From contig DATBZF010000065.1 of NCBI GenBank assembly GCA_036513315.1, forward strand, positions 84,898 to 148,897: a stretch of 64,000 nucleotides of DNA, in the 5' to 3' direction. The notes beneath the pieces are model-generated. The model did no database searches and had not been told where the DNA came from. It saw only the letters and a list, made by a program, of their open reading frames with translations. Both the position numbers and the translations under genes were made by a program. Shown here in pieces: positions 20,224 through 28,231 of this stretch. How positions within the stretch are numbered: the stretch's first letter is position 1; the number at the start of each line of letters is the position of its first letter. The stretch is from Roseiarcus sp036513315. GTDB taxonomy: Bacteria; Pseudomonadota; Alphaproteobacteria; Rhizobiales; Beijerinckiaceae.

Positions 20224-20263
20224 ACGCCTCGCCCTTTGGTTCGCCAGGGGTGGGGCGTTTTTT
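20224..20263 (+). terminator. rho-independent terminator or attenuator inside the PQQ operon
   Basis: A stem of about 12 pairs (three of them G·T) formed by ACGCCTCGCCC and GGGGTGGGGCG is followed directly by six T. It lies 16 bp after the PQQ dehydrogenase stop and just before the cytochrome gene. It may lower expression of the downstream genes relative to the dehydrogenase. Confidence 0.7.
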
Positions 20264-20281
20264 CTCCGCAACTTCGATCGG

Positions 20282-20905
20282 ATGTTTGGCATGTCGAGAT
20301 TGGCGGTTTTTTTCTGCGCCTTGAGCGCCGCGCTAGCTGTGGGCGCCGCGTCGCACGCCGACGACGCCAAGCCCAGCGCCGACGATTCGGCGTTCAAGGA
20401 CAAAGTCGAAATCTGTTCCGGCTGCCACGGTCCCGGCGGCGTGTCGCAGACCGATGGCGTTCCCAATCTGGCCGGAGAGCCTGATCTGTTCTTCGAATGG
20501 CAATTGGTATATTTCCGCGGCGAGACGCGGATGAACGAACTGATGACGCCCGCGGCCAAGGACCTCACTGATGACGATATCCGGAGCCTTGGCGCTTACT
20601 TCCTGACCTTGCCGCCGGCGGAGCCCGCTGGCGCCGACAGCGACCCGGCCCTGACCGAGGCGGGGGCGAAGCTCGCCAATGAACGCCATTGCGCCCAATG
20701 TCATACCCAGACGTTCGCCGGCCAGGGCGAGGTGCCGCGCCTTGCCGGACAGCGCGAGGAATTCATCGTCAAGGCGCTACATGACTACCAGCACGGCGCA
20801 CGGCGCGGTCGCGGCAATGTGATCATGCCGGAGATCGCCTATTCTCTGGACGAGGGCGATATCAAGGCAATCGCCCATTTCATGTCGCGGCAAACGGCCA
20901 AGTGA
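20282..20905 (+). CDS. exported di-haem cytochrome c
   Basis: Encodes 207 residues with a signal peptide (about 1–26). Two class I cytochrome c domains are present, each with a CXXCH site: CSGCH at 45–49 and CAQCH at 137–141. Distal methionines are likely in MNELMTPAAKDL and NVIMPEIAYSL. This arrangement (cytochrome c4/c553-like) fits the electron acceptor of the PQQ dehydrogenase just upstream, carrying electrons to the terminal oxidase. An alternative ATG lies three codons in. It is followed by soxC 103 bp on. Confidence 0.87.
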   Translation: MFGMSRLAVFFCALSAALAVGAASHADDAKPSADDSAFKDKVEICSGCHGPGGVSQTDGVPNLAGEPDLFFEWQLVYFRGETRMNELMTPAAKDLTDDDIRSLGAYFLTLPPAEPAGADSDPALTEAGAKLANERHCAQCHTQTFAGQGEVPRLAGQREEFIVKALHDYQHGARRGRGNVIMPEIAYSLDEGDIKAIAHFMSRQTAK

Positions 20906-21008
20906 ATGTCGCCCCGATTCGTCGGCGAATTTGTGCGGCGATTCAAATGTCCGCGGGTCAGGGGCGCCGCGTCGCTGAAGACGCATTTGAAGTTCGGTTG
21001 GAACGCCA

Positions 21009-22280
21009 ATGGTCCCAAAGAATCCCAACGACAGCTCCATCACGCGCCGCACCTTGATTGGCGCCGGCGCGGGGCTTGCTGTCGCGCATGCGGCGGCCCC
21101 GGCGCGCGCCCAGGCGACGCCCGACGCCAATCTGCCGCCTGCTGCGCCACAATGGCAGAAGCAATCCGGCGCCGAGGTGATGAGCCCGCCCTATGGCCTG
21201 CCATCGCCCTTTGAAGCGAAAGTCGTGCGCCGCCTGCGGGGCGGCATTGAGCCGGCCACCAGGCTTGCGACCACCTCTTGCACGCCGCTTCAGGACCTTG
21301 CCGGCATCATCACGCCCAATGGGCTGCATTACGAACGCCATCACGCCGGCGTCCCCGCGATCGATCCAGACCAGCACCGGCTTATCGTGCACGGCCTCGT
21401 CGAGCGGCCGATGATATTTTCGCTGGAGGAGCTCACGCGTTTTCCCTCGGTGTCGCGCATCCACTTCCTCGAATGTTCCGGCAACACCCAGAATTGGGGC
21501 GCGCCAAAGCCCGAATACACCGCGCAGGATACGCATGGACTGGTGAGCTGCTGTGAATGGACGGGAGTTTCGCTCGCCACGGTGCTGGCGGAGGCGGGTG
21601 TGCGCGCCGAAGCCAAATGGCTGCTCGCCGAAGGGGCCGACGCCGCGGCGATGACGCGAAGCATTCCGATCGAAAAAGCGCTCGACGACGCCATCCTCGC
21701 TTATGCGCAGAATGGCGAGCGCCTGCGGCCGGAACAGGGCTACCCACTGCGCCTGCTGTTGCCCGGCTATGAGGGCAACGCCAGCATCAAATGGCTGCGG
21801 CGCCTCAAGCTCGGCGTGGCGCCGTTCGAGACGCGCGAGGAGACTTCCAAATATACGATGGTCATGCCCGATCGCACGATCCGGCAGTTCAACTTCATCA
21901 TGGAGGCCAAGTCCGTCATCACCTATCCCTCGGGCGGCCACCGCTTGAAACAGCCCGGCTTCTGCGAAATCTCCGGGCTCGCCTGGTCCGGCGCCGGCAA
22001 AATCGTCCGCGTGGAAGTGTCCACCGATGACGGCCTCACCTGGCGCGACGCGGCGCTGCAGGAGCCGGTGCTGTCGAAGTGCCTGACGCGTTTCCGCCTG
22101 CCCTGGCGCTGGGAGGGCGGACCGGCGGTATTGGCGAGCCGAGCCACCGATGCGACCGGCTATGTCCAGCCGAGCCGCGACGCCTTGCTCAAATTGCGCG
22201 ACGGCCGATCCTACTACCACTACAACGCGATTCAGAGCTGGCGCGTGGCGTCGTCAGGAGCGGTGACCAATGCGGGATAG
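21009..22280 (+). CDS. soxC: molybdenum sulfite dehydrogenase-type subunit (SoxC)
   Basis: Encodes 423 residues of the sulfite oxidase family, SoxC branch. A twin-arginine signal is present (ITRRTLIGAG, about 11–20). The molybdenum-ligand cysteine sits in FLECSGN (C156), and long stretches such as TREETSKY, RQFNFIMEAKSVIT and EISGLAWSGAGKI are typical SoxC. The dimerisation domain occupies the last 120 residues. SoxC with SoxD oxidises sulfur species at the Sox carrier protein or sulfite. None of soxXYZAB is in the window, so this is a soxCD pair placed inside a sugar-oxidation operon and its substrate may differ. It overlaps soxD by 11 bp. Confidence 0.87.
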   Translation: MVPKNPNDSSITRRTLIGAGAGLAVAHAAAPARAQATPDANLPPAAPQWQKQSGAEVMSPPYGLPSPFEAKVVRRLRGGIEPATRLATTSCTPLQDLAGIITPNGLHYERHHAGVPAIDPDQHRLIVHGLVERPMIFSLEELTRFPSVSRIHFLECSGNTQNWGAPKPEYTAQDTHGLVSCCEWTGVSLATVLAEAGVRAEAKWLLAEGADAAAMTRSIPIEKALDDAILAYAQNGERLRPEQGYPLRLLLPGYEGNASIKWLRRLKLGVAPFETREETSKYTMVMPDRTIRQFNFIMEAKSVITYPSGGHRLKQPGFCEISGLAWSGAGKIVRVEVSTDDGLTWRDAALQEPVLSKCLTRFRLPWRWEGGPAVLASRATDATGYVQPSRDALLKLRDGRSYYHYNAIQSWRVASSGAVTNAG

Positions 22281-22821
22281 GCTCCGCGCCCGCGCCGCGC
22301 TCGCGGCTCTGTTTGCGCTGACAGCCGCCGCCGCGACAGCGGACGAGCGCTACGGCATCGGCCGCGCGGCGACGCCTCAAGAAATCGCCGGCTGGGATAT
22401 CGACGTGGCGCCTGATGGCGCAGGCCTGCCGCCCGGCCATGGCGCAGTGCGCGAAGGCGAAGCGATCTTCGCCGAGAAATGCGCCGGCTGCCACGGCGCA
22501 CATGGCGAAGGCAAACCGATGGATCAACTGGTCGGCGGCTTCGGCACGATTTTCGAGGCCAAGCCGCAAAAGACAATCGGCAGTTTCTGGCCCTATGCGA
22601 CAACGCTGTTCGATTATGTCAGGCGCGCGATGCCATTCGATGCGCCGCAATCCTTGACGCCGGATCAGGTCTACGCGGTCTCAGCCTATCTCCTCTATCT
22701 CAATCATCTGATTGCCGAGGATGCCGTCCTCGACGCCGCGTCGCTGCCGAAAATCAAAATGCCGAACCGGGACAATTTCGTCAGCGCCTATCCGCCGCAC
22801 GCCGAGCGGCCGGCGCATTAA
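22270..22821 (+). CDS. soxD: SoxD-like mono-haem cytochrome c subunit
   Basis: Encodes 183 residues: a signal peptide (about 1–25) followed by YGIGRAATPQEIAGWDIDV, the SoxD-type N-terminal segment that contacts SoxC, then one haem site CAGCH (71–75) and a distal methionine in RRAMPFDAPQSLTPDQVYA. The C-terminal tail (KMPNRDNFVSAYPPHAE) is typical. It takes electrons from the molybdenum subunit encoded immediately upstream (11-bp overlap, translational coupling). Paracoccus SoxD has two haems; this one has only one, as in several other alphaproteobacteria. Confidence 0.85.
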   Translation: MRDRLRARAALAALFALTAAAATADERYGIGRAATPQEIAGWDIDVAPDGAGLPPGHGAVREGEAIFAEKCAGCHGAHGEGKPMDQLVGGFGTIFEAKPQKTIGSFWPYATTLFDYVRRAMPFDAPQSLTPDQVYAVSAYLLYLNHLIAEDAVLDAASLPKIKMPNRDNFVSAYPPHAERPAH

Positions 22822-22862
22822 CCGATGCCCGCCCAACAGGGAAAACGCCGAGGGAGAAAATC

Positions 22863-23180
22863 ATGATCGTCGATTTGCGCACCTATACGATGGTCCCGGG
22901 CCGTCTCAACGCGTGGCTGAAGCTCTATGAGGCGGAAGGCATGCCGATCCACATCCGGCACCTTGGCGAGCCGATGGGAATTTTCACCACCGATGTCGGC
23001 GCCTTGAACCAGGTCGTGTTCTTCTGGCGCTTCGCGAGCCAGGCCGACCGCGAGCGGCGGCGCGAGGCTCTGGAAGCCGATCCCGACTGGGCTTCCTATC
23101 GCCGCAAGAGCGCCGAGGCCGGCAACGTCCAGCATCAGGAGAACAAGATCATCAAGGCGACGGCGTTTTCTCGGCGTTAG
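22863..23180 (+). CDS. NIPSNAP-family protein
   Basis: Encodes 105 residues, a single NIPSNAP (dimeric alpha-beta barrel) domain: MIVDLRTYTMVPGRLNAWLKLYEAEGMP at the start, with LGEPMGIFTTDVG and VVFFWRFASQADR. NIPSNAP proteins are small ferredoxin-like folds found beside catabolic genes; no enzymatic reaction is established. GGGAG lies shortly upstream of ATG 22863. It is 41 bp downstream of soxD and 69 bp upstream of the permease, so it is part of the same operon. A tandem-domain paralogue is at 27575. Confidence 0.85.
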   Translation: MIVDLRTYTMVPGRLNAWLKLYEAEGMPIHIRHLGEPMGIFTTDVGALNQVVFFWRFASQADRERRREALEADPDWASYRRKSAEAGNVQHQENKIIKATAFSRR

Positions 23181-23249
23181 CGCCGCCGCAGCGCCATGCC
23201 CGCCGGGGCGCAATCGACGCGGTGAAGAAGAAGATGGGGGGAGTTTCAC

Positions 23250-24842
23250 GTGTATCAGCAGATTTACGATCCGGTCGCCGGTTCGATTGGTTGGACCTCC
23301 ATCTTCGCCGTCGTTCCGCTGACGTTGATGTTCGTCATGCTGGGCCTGTTGAAACGCTCTCCGCAATTATCCGCGCTGATCTCGCTTCTCGTCTGTCTGG
23401 CGGTCGCGGTGCTCGTCTATTCCATGCCTTTGGGGGTCGCGTTGAACAGCGGCGGCTACGGCGTCGCTTTTTCGATGATGACGATCGGTTGGATTCTTAT
23501 CAACGCGATGTGGATCTACCACCTGACCGTCAAGACCGGTCATTTTATGATTTTGCGGGAGAGTTTCGCGCATATCAGTGAAGATCTGCGCATCCAGGCG
23601 ATCATCATTGCCTATTGCTTCGGAGCTCTCATCGAGGCCGTGGCGGGCTCGGGGGTGCCGATAGCGATCTGCAGCGCGATGCTCGTCGCCATCGGCTTCA
23701 ACCCCATCAAGGCGGCGGCGATGGCGCTGGTGGCTGACACCGCGCCTGTCGCCTTTGGCGCGCTCGCCGTGCCGATTACCGTGCTCAATGCCCAGACCGA
23801 CCTGCCCTATAACGTGCTTGGCGCCATGGTCGGACGACAATGCCCTTTTATCGCTGCGATCCTGCCCTTTGTACTGGTGTTCATCGTCGACGGCGCGCGA
23901 GGCCTGCGGATGACGTGGCCGGCAGCGCTGGTCGCCGGTCTATCCTTCGCGGTCGTGCAATATTTCGTGTCGAATTTCCTGGCGGTGCAAATTACGGACG
24001 TCGTCGCGGCTCTGGTTTCCGCGGGCGCCATTATCGCTCTTACGCGCGTTTGGCGACCGGCCGAGCTGTTGGCGGCCGCCAATGAAAGCGCCCGACCCCA
24101 ACCAGACCGGCGCGAGATGTTGCTCGCCTATGCGCCCTACATCTTCATTGTGATCGTCTTTTCGCTGTCGCAAATTCCGCCTGTCGCGCATCTCCTCGGT
24201 TACGGCGTCTACAAGTTTCCATGGCCCGGCCTCACTCTGACGCGAGCCGACGGCGCGCCCATCAATACGACGTTCACCGTCAACTATCTTCCGGTGGCCG
24301 GGACGCTTCTGCTTTTCTGCGGCATCCTCACGATGATTGCGCTGCGCGTTAGGCCGGCCGTCGCGTTGCGCGCCTTTGGCGCCGCCCTGGTGCAGGTTCG
24401 GTGGGCGCTGCCGACGATCTTCATGATCCTCGCGATCGCCTACATCATGAATTGGTCGGGGCAAACGACGACGCTAGGACGCTTCCTCGCCGGCGCGGGC
24501 CCGGCCTATGCGTTGCTCTCGCCGGTGATAGGCTGGATCGGTGTTGTGGTGACCGGCTCGGACGCCTCCACCAACGCCCTGTTTGGACATCTCCAGGTGG
24601 AGGCGGCGAAAGTTACCGGCATTTCGCCTGTCCTTTTGGCGGCCTCCAATACGACCGGCGGCGTCCTGGGCAAGATGCTTTCGCCGCAGAGCCTCGCGAT
24701 CGGCGCGGCGGCCGTCGGAGTGATCGGGCGCGAAGGCGAGATTTTCCGCAGTGTATTTGGCTGGGCTTTGGCGCTGCTCGCATTGTTATGCCTGTTCGTC
24801 TACCTGCAGTCCACGTCAGCATTGGGCTGGATGGTTCCTTAA
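23250..24842 (+). CDS. lctP: L-lactate permease family transporter (LctP)
   Basis: Encodes 530 residues with about 12–14 membrane helices. Family markers are GALIEAVAGSGVPIAI, LVADTAPVAFGALAVPI and, near the end, GVVVTGSDASTNALFGHLQ plus ASNTTGGVLGKMLSPQSLAIG, all typical of the LctP family that imports lactate, glycolate and other 2-hydroxy acids with protons. The start is GTG at 23250, with GGGGGGAG seven bases before it. In this operon it could import the hydroxy acid produced by the periplasmic enzymes encoded upstream. Confidence 0.9.
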   Translation: MYQQIYDPVAGSIGWTSIFAVVPLTLMFVMLGLLKRSPQLSALISLLVCLAVAVLVYSMPLGVALNSGGYGVAFSMMTIGWILINAMWIYHLTVKTGHFMILRESFAHISEDLRIQAIIIAYCFGALIEAVAGSGVPIAICSAMLVAIGFNPIKAAAMALVADTAPVAFGALAVPITVLNAQTDLPYNVLGAMVGRQCPFIAAILPFVLVFIVDGARGLRMTWPAALVAGLSFAVVQYFVSNFLAVQITDVVAALVSAGAIIALTRVWRPAELLAAANESARPQPDRREMLLAYAPYIFIVIVFSLSQIPPVAHLLGYGVYKFPWPGLTLTRADGAPINTTFTVNYLPVAGTLLLFCGILTMIALRVRPAVALRAFGAALVQVRWALPTIFMILAIAYIMNWSGQTTTLGRFLAGAGPAYALLSPVIGWIGVVVTGSDASTNALFGHLQVEAAKVTGISPVLLAASNTTGGVLGKMLSPQSLAIGAAAVGVIGREGEIFRSVFGWALALLALLCLFVYLQSTSALGWMVP

Positions 24843-24870
24843 GTCCGCTAGCTGAGGAGGGCGTTCCAAC

Positions 24871-25677
24871 GTGACCGATTATCGCAAGTTGTTTGATCTG
24901 AGCGGCAAGACGGCAGTCGTGCTGGGAGCCGCCTCCGGCATCGGCAAGTCATCGGCGGAGGCTTTGGCCGCCCTCGGCGCGCATGTGATCTGCGCCGACC
25001 GCGATCGCGCGCGCTGCGAGGCGACCGTCACCGGCATAAGCGCGAGCGGCGGCAGGGCCGAGGCGGCGGCCTGCGACGCGGCGAGCGCCGCCGATGTGGC
25101 CGCGCTCGGCGAATCGGTCAAAGCGAAATTCCCGCGCCTCGACATCGCGGTGACGACGCCGGGCTTGAATATCCGCAAGACCATCCTCGATTATACCGAG
25201 GAGGATCTGGATCGGGTGATCAACCTCAACATCAAGGGCACGGTCTATTTCTTTCGCGCCTTCGGGCGCATCATGGTGGACCAGCGCGGCGGCAGCCTGA
25301 TCGCCTGCTCCTCCGTGCGCGCCGTCACTATCGAGCCGGGCTTGGCGGTCTATGGCGGCACCAAGGCGGCGATCGGCTTGCTGGTCAAGGGCTTCGCCGC
25401 CGAGGTCGGCAGCTTCGGCGTGCGGGTCAACGCCATCGCGCCGAGCATTGCCGAAACGGCGCTGACCGAACCGTTCAAGCAGCGGCCCGACATTCACAAG
25501 CTCTACGCCGCCCATACGGTGTTCAACCGCTGGAGTTCGTCCGATGAAGTCGCGAGCGCGGTCGCCTTCCTCGCCTCCGACGCGGCTAGCTATGTCAGCG
25601 GCAGCACCTTGTTTGTCGACGGCGGCTGGACGGCGATCGACGGACCGCCGACCGGCCTGACGCAATTGACGCGATGA
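24871..25677 (+). CDS. SDR-family dehydrogenase
   Basis: Encodes 268 residues, a classical short-chain dehydrogenase. The NAD(P) site is GAASGIGKSSAE (19–30). The catalytic triad residues are S148 (CSSVR), Y161 and K165 (YGGTK). The sequence ends with the usual VSGSTLFVDGGW. An aspartate after the second strand (CADRD, 41–45) suggests a preference for NAD+. GTG start with GAGGAGGG upstream, 28 bp after the permease, so co-transcribed. It resembles gluconate 5-dehydrogenase-like SDRs of sugar-acid pathways; the substrate is not known. Confidence 0.87.
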   Translation: MTDYRKLFDLSGKTAVVLGAASGIGKSSAEALAALGAHVICADRDRARCEATVTGISASGGRAEAAACDAASAADVAALGESVKAKFPRLDIAVTTPGLNIRKTILDYTEEDLDRVINLNIKGTVYFFRAFGRIMVDQRGGSLIACSSVRAVTIEPGLAVYGGTKAAIGLLVKGFAAEVGSFGVRVNAIAPSIAETALTEPFKQRPDIHKLYAAHTVFNRWSSSDEVASAVAFLASDAASYVSGSTLFVDGGWTAIDGPPTGLTQLTR

Positions 25678-25740
25678 TTCCAGAATCGCATTGCGCCGAC
25701 CGCCGGCGCAGGCCGGTCTCCACATTCAACGAGTGCGCGC

Positions 25741-26661
25741 ATGAACGCCCGAACCGTCTTCATCGATTGCAACGATCAACTAAGACCGGTGTTCGACGCC
25801 GTGTCCCGCCCCGACGATCCGCAGATCGCGGTCAACAGGGAGCCATTCACCAGCGAGGATCTGCCGCGCCTGCTCGACGGCTGCGACATCTGCATCGTCG
25901 ACCATTCCTATATGCCAACCGACATCGTCGCGCGCTGCGCCGATCTGCGTCACATCGTGTTCCTGGGCACCGGTCCGCAGAGCTATATGGATATCGAAGC
26001 GCTCCGCCGGCGGGGCGTGACGGTCCATGCAATCAAAGGCTATGGCGACACCGCGGTGGCCGAACATGCGGTGGCGCTGATGTTCGCCTGTGCGCGCGAC
26101 CTCGCTCGCATGGACCGCGACATTCGCGCCGGTACGTGGCGGCCGCGCGAAGGCGTGCAGCTTCGAGGCAAGAAGCTCGGGATCATCGGCCTTGGCGGCA
26201 TTGGCGCCGAGGTCGCCCGCATCGCGATAGGAATCGGCATGGAGGTTCTCGCCTGGAACCGTACGCCGCGGCCGGACGCTGCGCCGTCGGTGGCGATCGA
26301 GGAGCTTCTGAAGGCCGCCGACGTCGTGTCGGTTCATCTTGCGCTGAGCGAGGAGACCAGGGGCTTTCTCGACGCCGCCCGTCTGGCGACGATGAAACCC
26401 GGCGCGATCCTGATCAACACGGCGCGCGGCGCATTAATCGACGAGGCGGCGCTGGTCGACGCGTTGAACAGAGGCCATATCGCGCGCGCCGGCCTCGATG
26501 TCTTCGCCCTCGAACCGGCGCGGGCCGATCATCCGCTAGCCCGGCTCGACAGCGTCACCTTAAGCGCGCACGCGGGCTTTCGTACTTATGAGGCCTCGGC
26601 GACGCTGCTTAGCCGCGCGCTCGACATCGTGAGGCGGCTGGCGGCGGCGCGCGGGGTTTGA
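25741..26661 (+). CDS. D-2-hydroxyacid dehydrogenase family protein
   Basis: Encodes 306 residues. The nucleotide-binding motif is GLGGIGAEVARIA (150–162). The catalytic residues of the family are present: R229 in NTARGALID, E258 in ALEPARADHPLA and H277 in LSAHAGF. It would interconvert a 2-oxo acid and a D-2-hydroxy acid with NAD(P). It lies 63 bp after the SDR gene as the last gene of the operon that starts at the PQQ dehydrogenase, and it converges with the GST gene. The hydroxy-acid carrier (LctP) two genes earlier supports a hydroxy-acid substrate. Confidence 0.87.
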   Translation: MNARTVFIDCNDQLRPVFDAVSRPDDPQIAVNREPFTSEDLPRLLDGCDICIVDHSYMPTDIVARCADLRHIVFLGTGPQSYMDIEALRRRGVTVHAIKGYGDTAVAEHAVALMFACARDLARMDRDIRAGTWRPREGVQLRGKKLGIIGLGGIGAEVARIAIGIGMEVLAWNRTPRPDAAPSVAIEELLKAADVVSVHLALSEETRGFLDAARLATMKPGAILINTARGALIDEAALVDALNRGHIARAGLDVFALEPARADHPLARLDSVTLSAHAGFRTYEASATLLSRALDIVRRLAAARGV

Positions 26662-26675
26662 GGAGTCGACTTCAA

Positions 26676-27329
26676 TCATCCGATCGACGGCCTGCCGGCA
26701 TTAACCGCCAGTTGAGCAGCGAAGGCCCGCTTATAGGCGGGCCGCGCTTGCGCGCGCGCGAGATAGGCGGCGAGATTCGGACATTCGTCCAGCATGCCCG
26801 CTGGTTTCACCCTAAGCAGCACCGACGCCATCATCAGGTCGCCTGCGCTGAAGGCGCCATCGAGCCAGTCGGCATCGCCGAGGCGAATGCAGAGTTGGTC
26901 CAACCGCTCGCGGATGCGATCCTGAACCAGAGGCAGGCGCTCCTTACTCCAGGGTCTATCGGCCTCCAGAATCTTGGCGGTTGTGAGTTCAAGGATTGGC
27001 GGCTCCACCGTGTTAAGCGCGGCGAACATCCAGCTAATCGCGCGCGCCCGGGCGCTTGCGTCGTTGGGGAGCAGACCCGCGTGGCGCTCGGCGATGTGGA
27101 GCACGATCGCCCCGGTCTCGAACAAGGCGAGATCGCCTTCCTCGTAAGTTGGAATCTGGCCGAAAGGATGAAGCGCCTGATGTGCGGGCTCCTTCATCGC
27201 ACGGAACGAAACGAGGCGGACCTGGTACGGCTGGCCCACTTCTTCAAGCGCCCAGCGAACGCGCGTGTCGCGCGCCAGTCCCTTGCCGCCGTCAGGGGAA
27301 CGTTCAAAGGCGGTGATGGTGATGGTCAT
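26676..27329 (-). CDS. glutathione S-transferase family protein
   Basis: Encodes 217 residues. An N-terminal thioredoxin-like domain (about 1–80) has HPFGQIPTYEEGDLALFETGAIVLHIAE, the typical glutathione-binding cis-proline and ES/ET turn. An all-alpha C-terminal domain follows. ATG 27329 was chosen because it fits the family N-terminus; a start at 27374 would add a proline-rich tail. It is convergent with the 2-hydroxyacid dehydrogenase (14 bp apart) and divergent from the NIPSNAP operon. The role is unknown; it may serve detoxification. Confidence 0.8.
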   Translation of the reverse strand: MTITITAFERSPDGGKGLARDTRVRWALEEVGQPYQVRLVSFRAMKEPAHQALHPFGQIPTYEEGDLALFETGAIVLHIAERHAGLLPNDASARARAISWMFAALNTVEPPILELTTAKILEADRPWSKERLPLVQDRIRERLDQLCIRLGDADWLDGAFSAGDLMMASVLLRVKPAGMLDECPNLAAYLARAQARPAYKRAFAAQLAVNAGRPSIG

Positions 27330-27420
27330 CGTGTAGGTGGTCCCTGACGAAAAACATGGGGTGGGGGGCGCCACAGAGCGCTGCGCCCGCGCGTTGAGAC
27401 AGCCGCCGTCCGTGGCGACG

Positions 27421-27473
27421 GCCGATCATTGATTGCATGGAGGCGATTATGCGCGAGAGGAATTCGAACTCAA
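27421..27473 (-). repeat. partial copy of a dispersed hairpin repeat
   Basis: Read on the minus strand, this 50-bp segment is nearly identical to 31804–31856 (shared CTCTCGCGCATAATCGCC and CCATGCAATCAATGA). It is a half copy, holding one arm of the hairpin seen in full at 31.8 and 39.2 kb. It lies between the GST gene and the NIPSNAP operon. Confidence 0.7.
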
Positions 27474-27540
27474 TAGTTTCATCCATGTGACCCCGCCGAG
27501 CGCTTGACAAAGGCGCCCCATCGCGACATCCATTCATCTG

Positions 27541-27553
27541 GTCATCATACAAT
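27541..27553 (+). promoter_or_regulatory. GntR-type site C (NIPSNAP–amidohydrolase operon)
   Basis: GTCATCATACAAT, nearly the same sequence as site D and differing at two bases from the perfect site F. It ends 21 bp before the TTG start of the NIPSNAP gene, so a bound repressor would cover the promoter or ribosome-site region. Confidence 0.6.
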
Positions 27554-27574
27554 CCGTGATCGGGAGGATTTCGT

Positions 27575-28216
27575 TTGCTCACGGCGTTCCGCACGGCCAG
27601 CGCGATACCGCATCATTTCAACCCCTATCTTGAAGCCTACGCGCGGCAGGCGTGGCCGATCGAATGCGAAGTGCTGGGGCAATGCTCGGGCGCCTATTTC
27701 GTCGAGATCGGGCCGCAGCAGCGCCTGATCCAGACCTGGATTCACGCCGACGTCGCCGATTGGGCGGATCGGCGCGCGCGGCTCGTCGCGAATCCGGAAT
27801 GGCGGGCCTTTCGCGCGGCGACAGCCCACATGATCGGCAGCGAATCGGACCGGCTGTTCCAGCCGGCGCCGTTCATGCCGGTGAAGAATGTGACCGATGT
27901 CGCCGATTTCGTCGAGATGCGCATCTACCGCGCGCATACCGGCGTGCTCGACCGGTTCTTTGAAATCTATACGGCGGAGGGATTGCCCGTCCAACTCGCC
28001 CATCTCGGCAATTGCCTTGGCTATTTTCGTAGCACGGACGGACGTGTCGACGAGGTCGTCCATCTCTGGGGCTATGCCAGTCTCGACGATCGCATCAAGC
28101 GCCGCGCCGCTTTGTTCGCCGATCCTTTGTTCAAGCAATTCCTCGTCAAGGGCGTGCCGCATTTCTCGCGACAGGAAAACATGATCCTGCGCCCGGCCGC
28201 GTTCTGGCGCAGGTGA
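27575..28216 (+). CDS. tandem-domain NIPSNAP-family protein
   Basis: Encodes 213 residues built from two NIPSNAP-like ferredoxin folds: about 1–95 (starting LTAFRTASAIPHHFNPY) and about 107–213 (VEMRIYRAHTGVLDRFFEIYTAEG, then VVHLWGYASLDDR). The second resembles the single-domain protein at 22863. TTG start with GGGAGGA seven bases upstream. It is followed 15 bp later by the exported amidohydrolase and preceded by GntR-type site C. The function is unknown; two NIPSNAP genes beside two oxidative operons suggests a shared auxiliary role. Confidence 0.82.
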   Translation: MLTAFRTASAIPHHFNPYLEAYARQAWPIECEVLGQCSGAYFVEIGPQQRLIQTWIHADVADWADRRARLVANPEWRAFRAATAHMIGSESDRLFQPAPFMPVKNVTDVADFVEMRIYRAHTGVLDRFFEIYTAEGLPVQLAHLGNCLGYFRSTDGRVDEVVHLWGYASLDDRIKRRAALFADPLFKQFLVKGVPHFSRQENMILRPAAFWRR

Positions 28217-28231
28217 TCTGGACGAGGCGCA

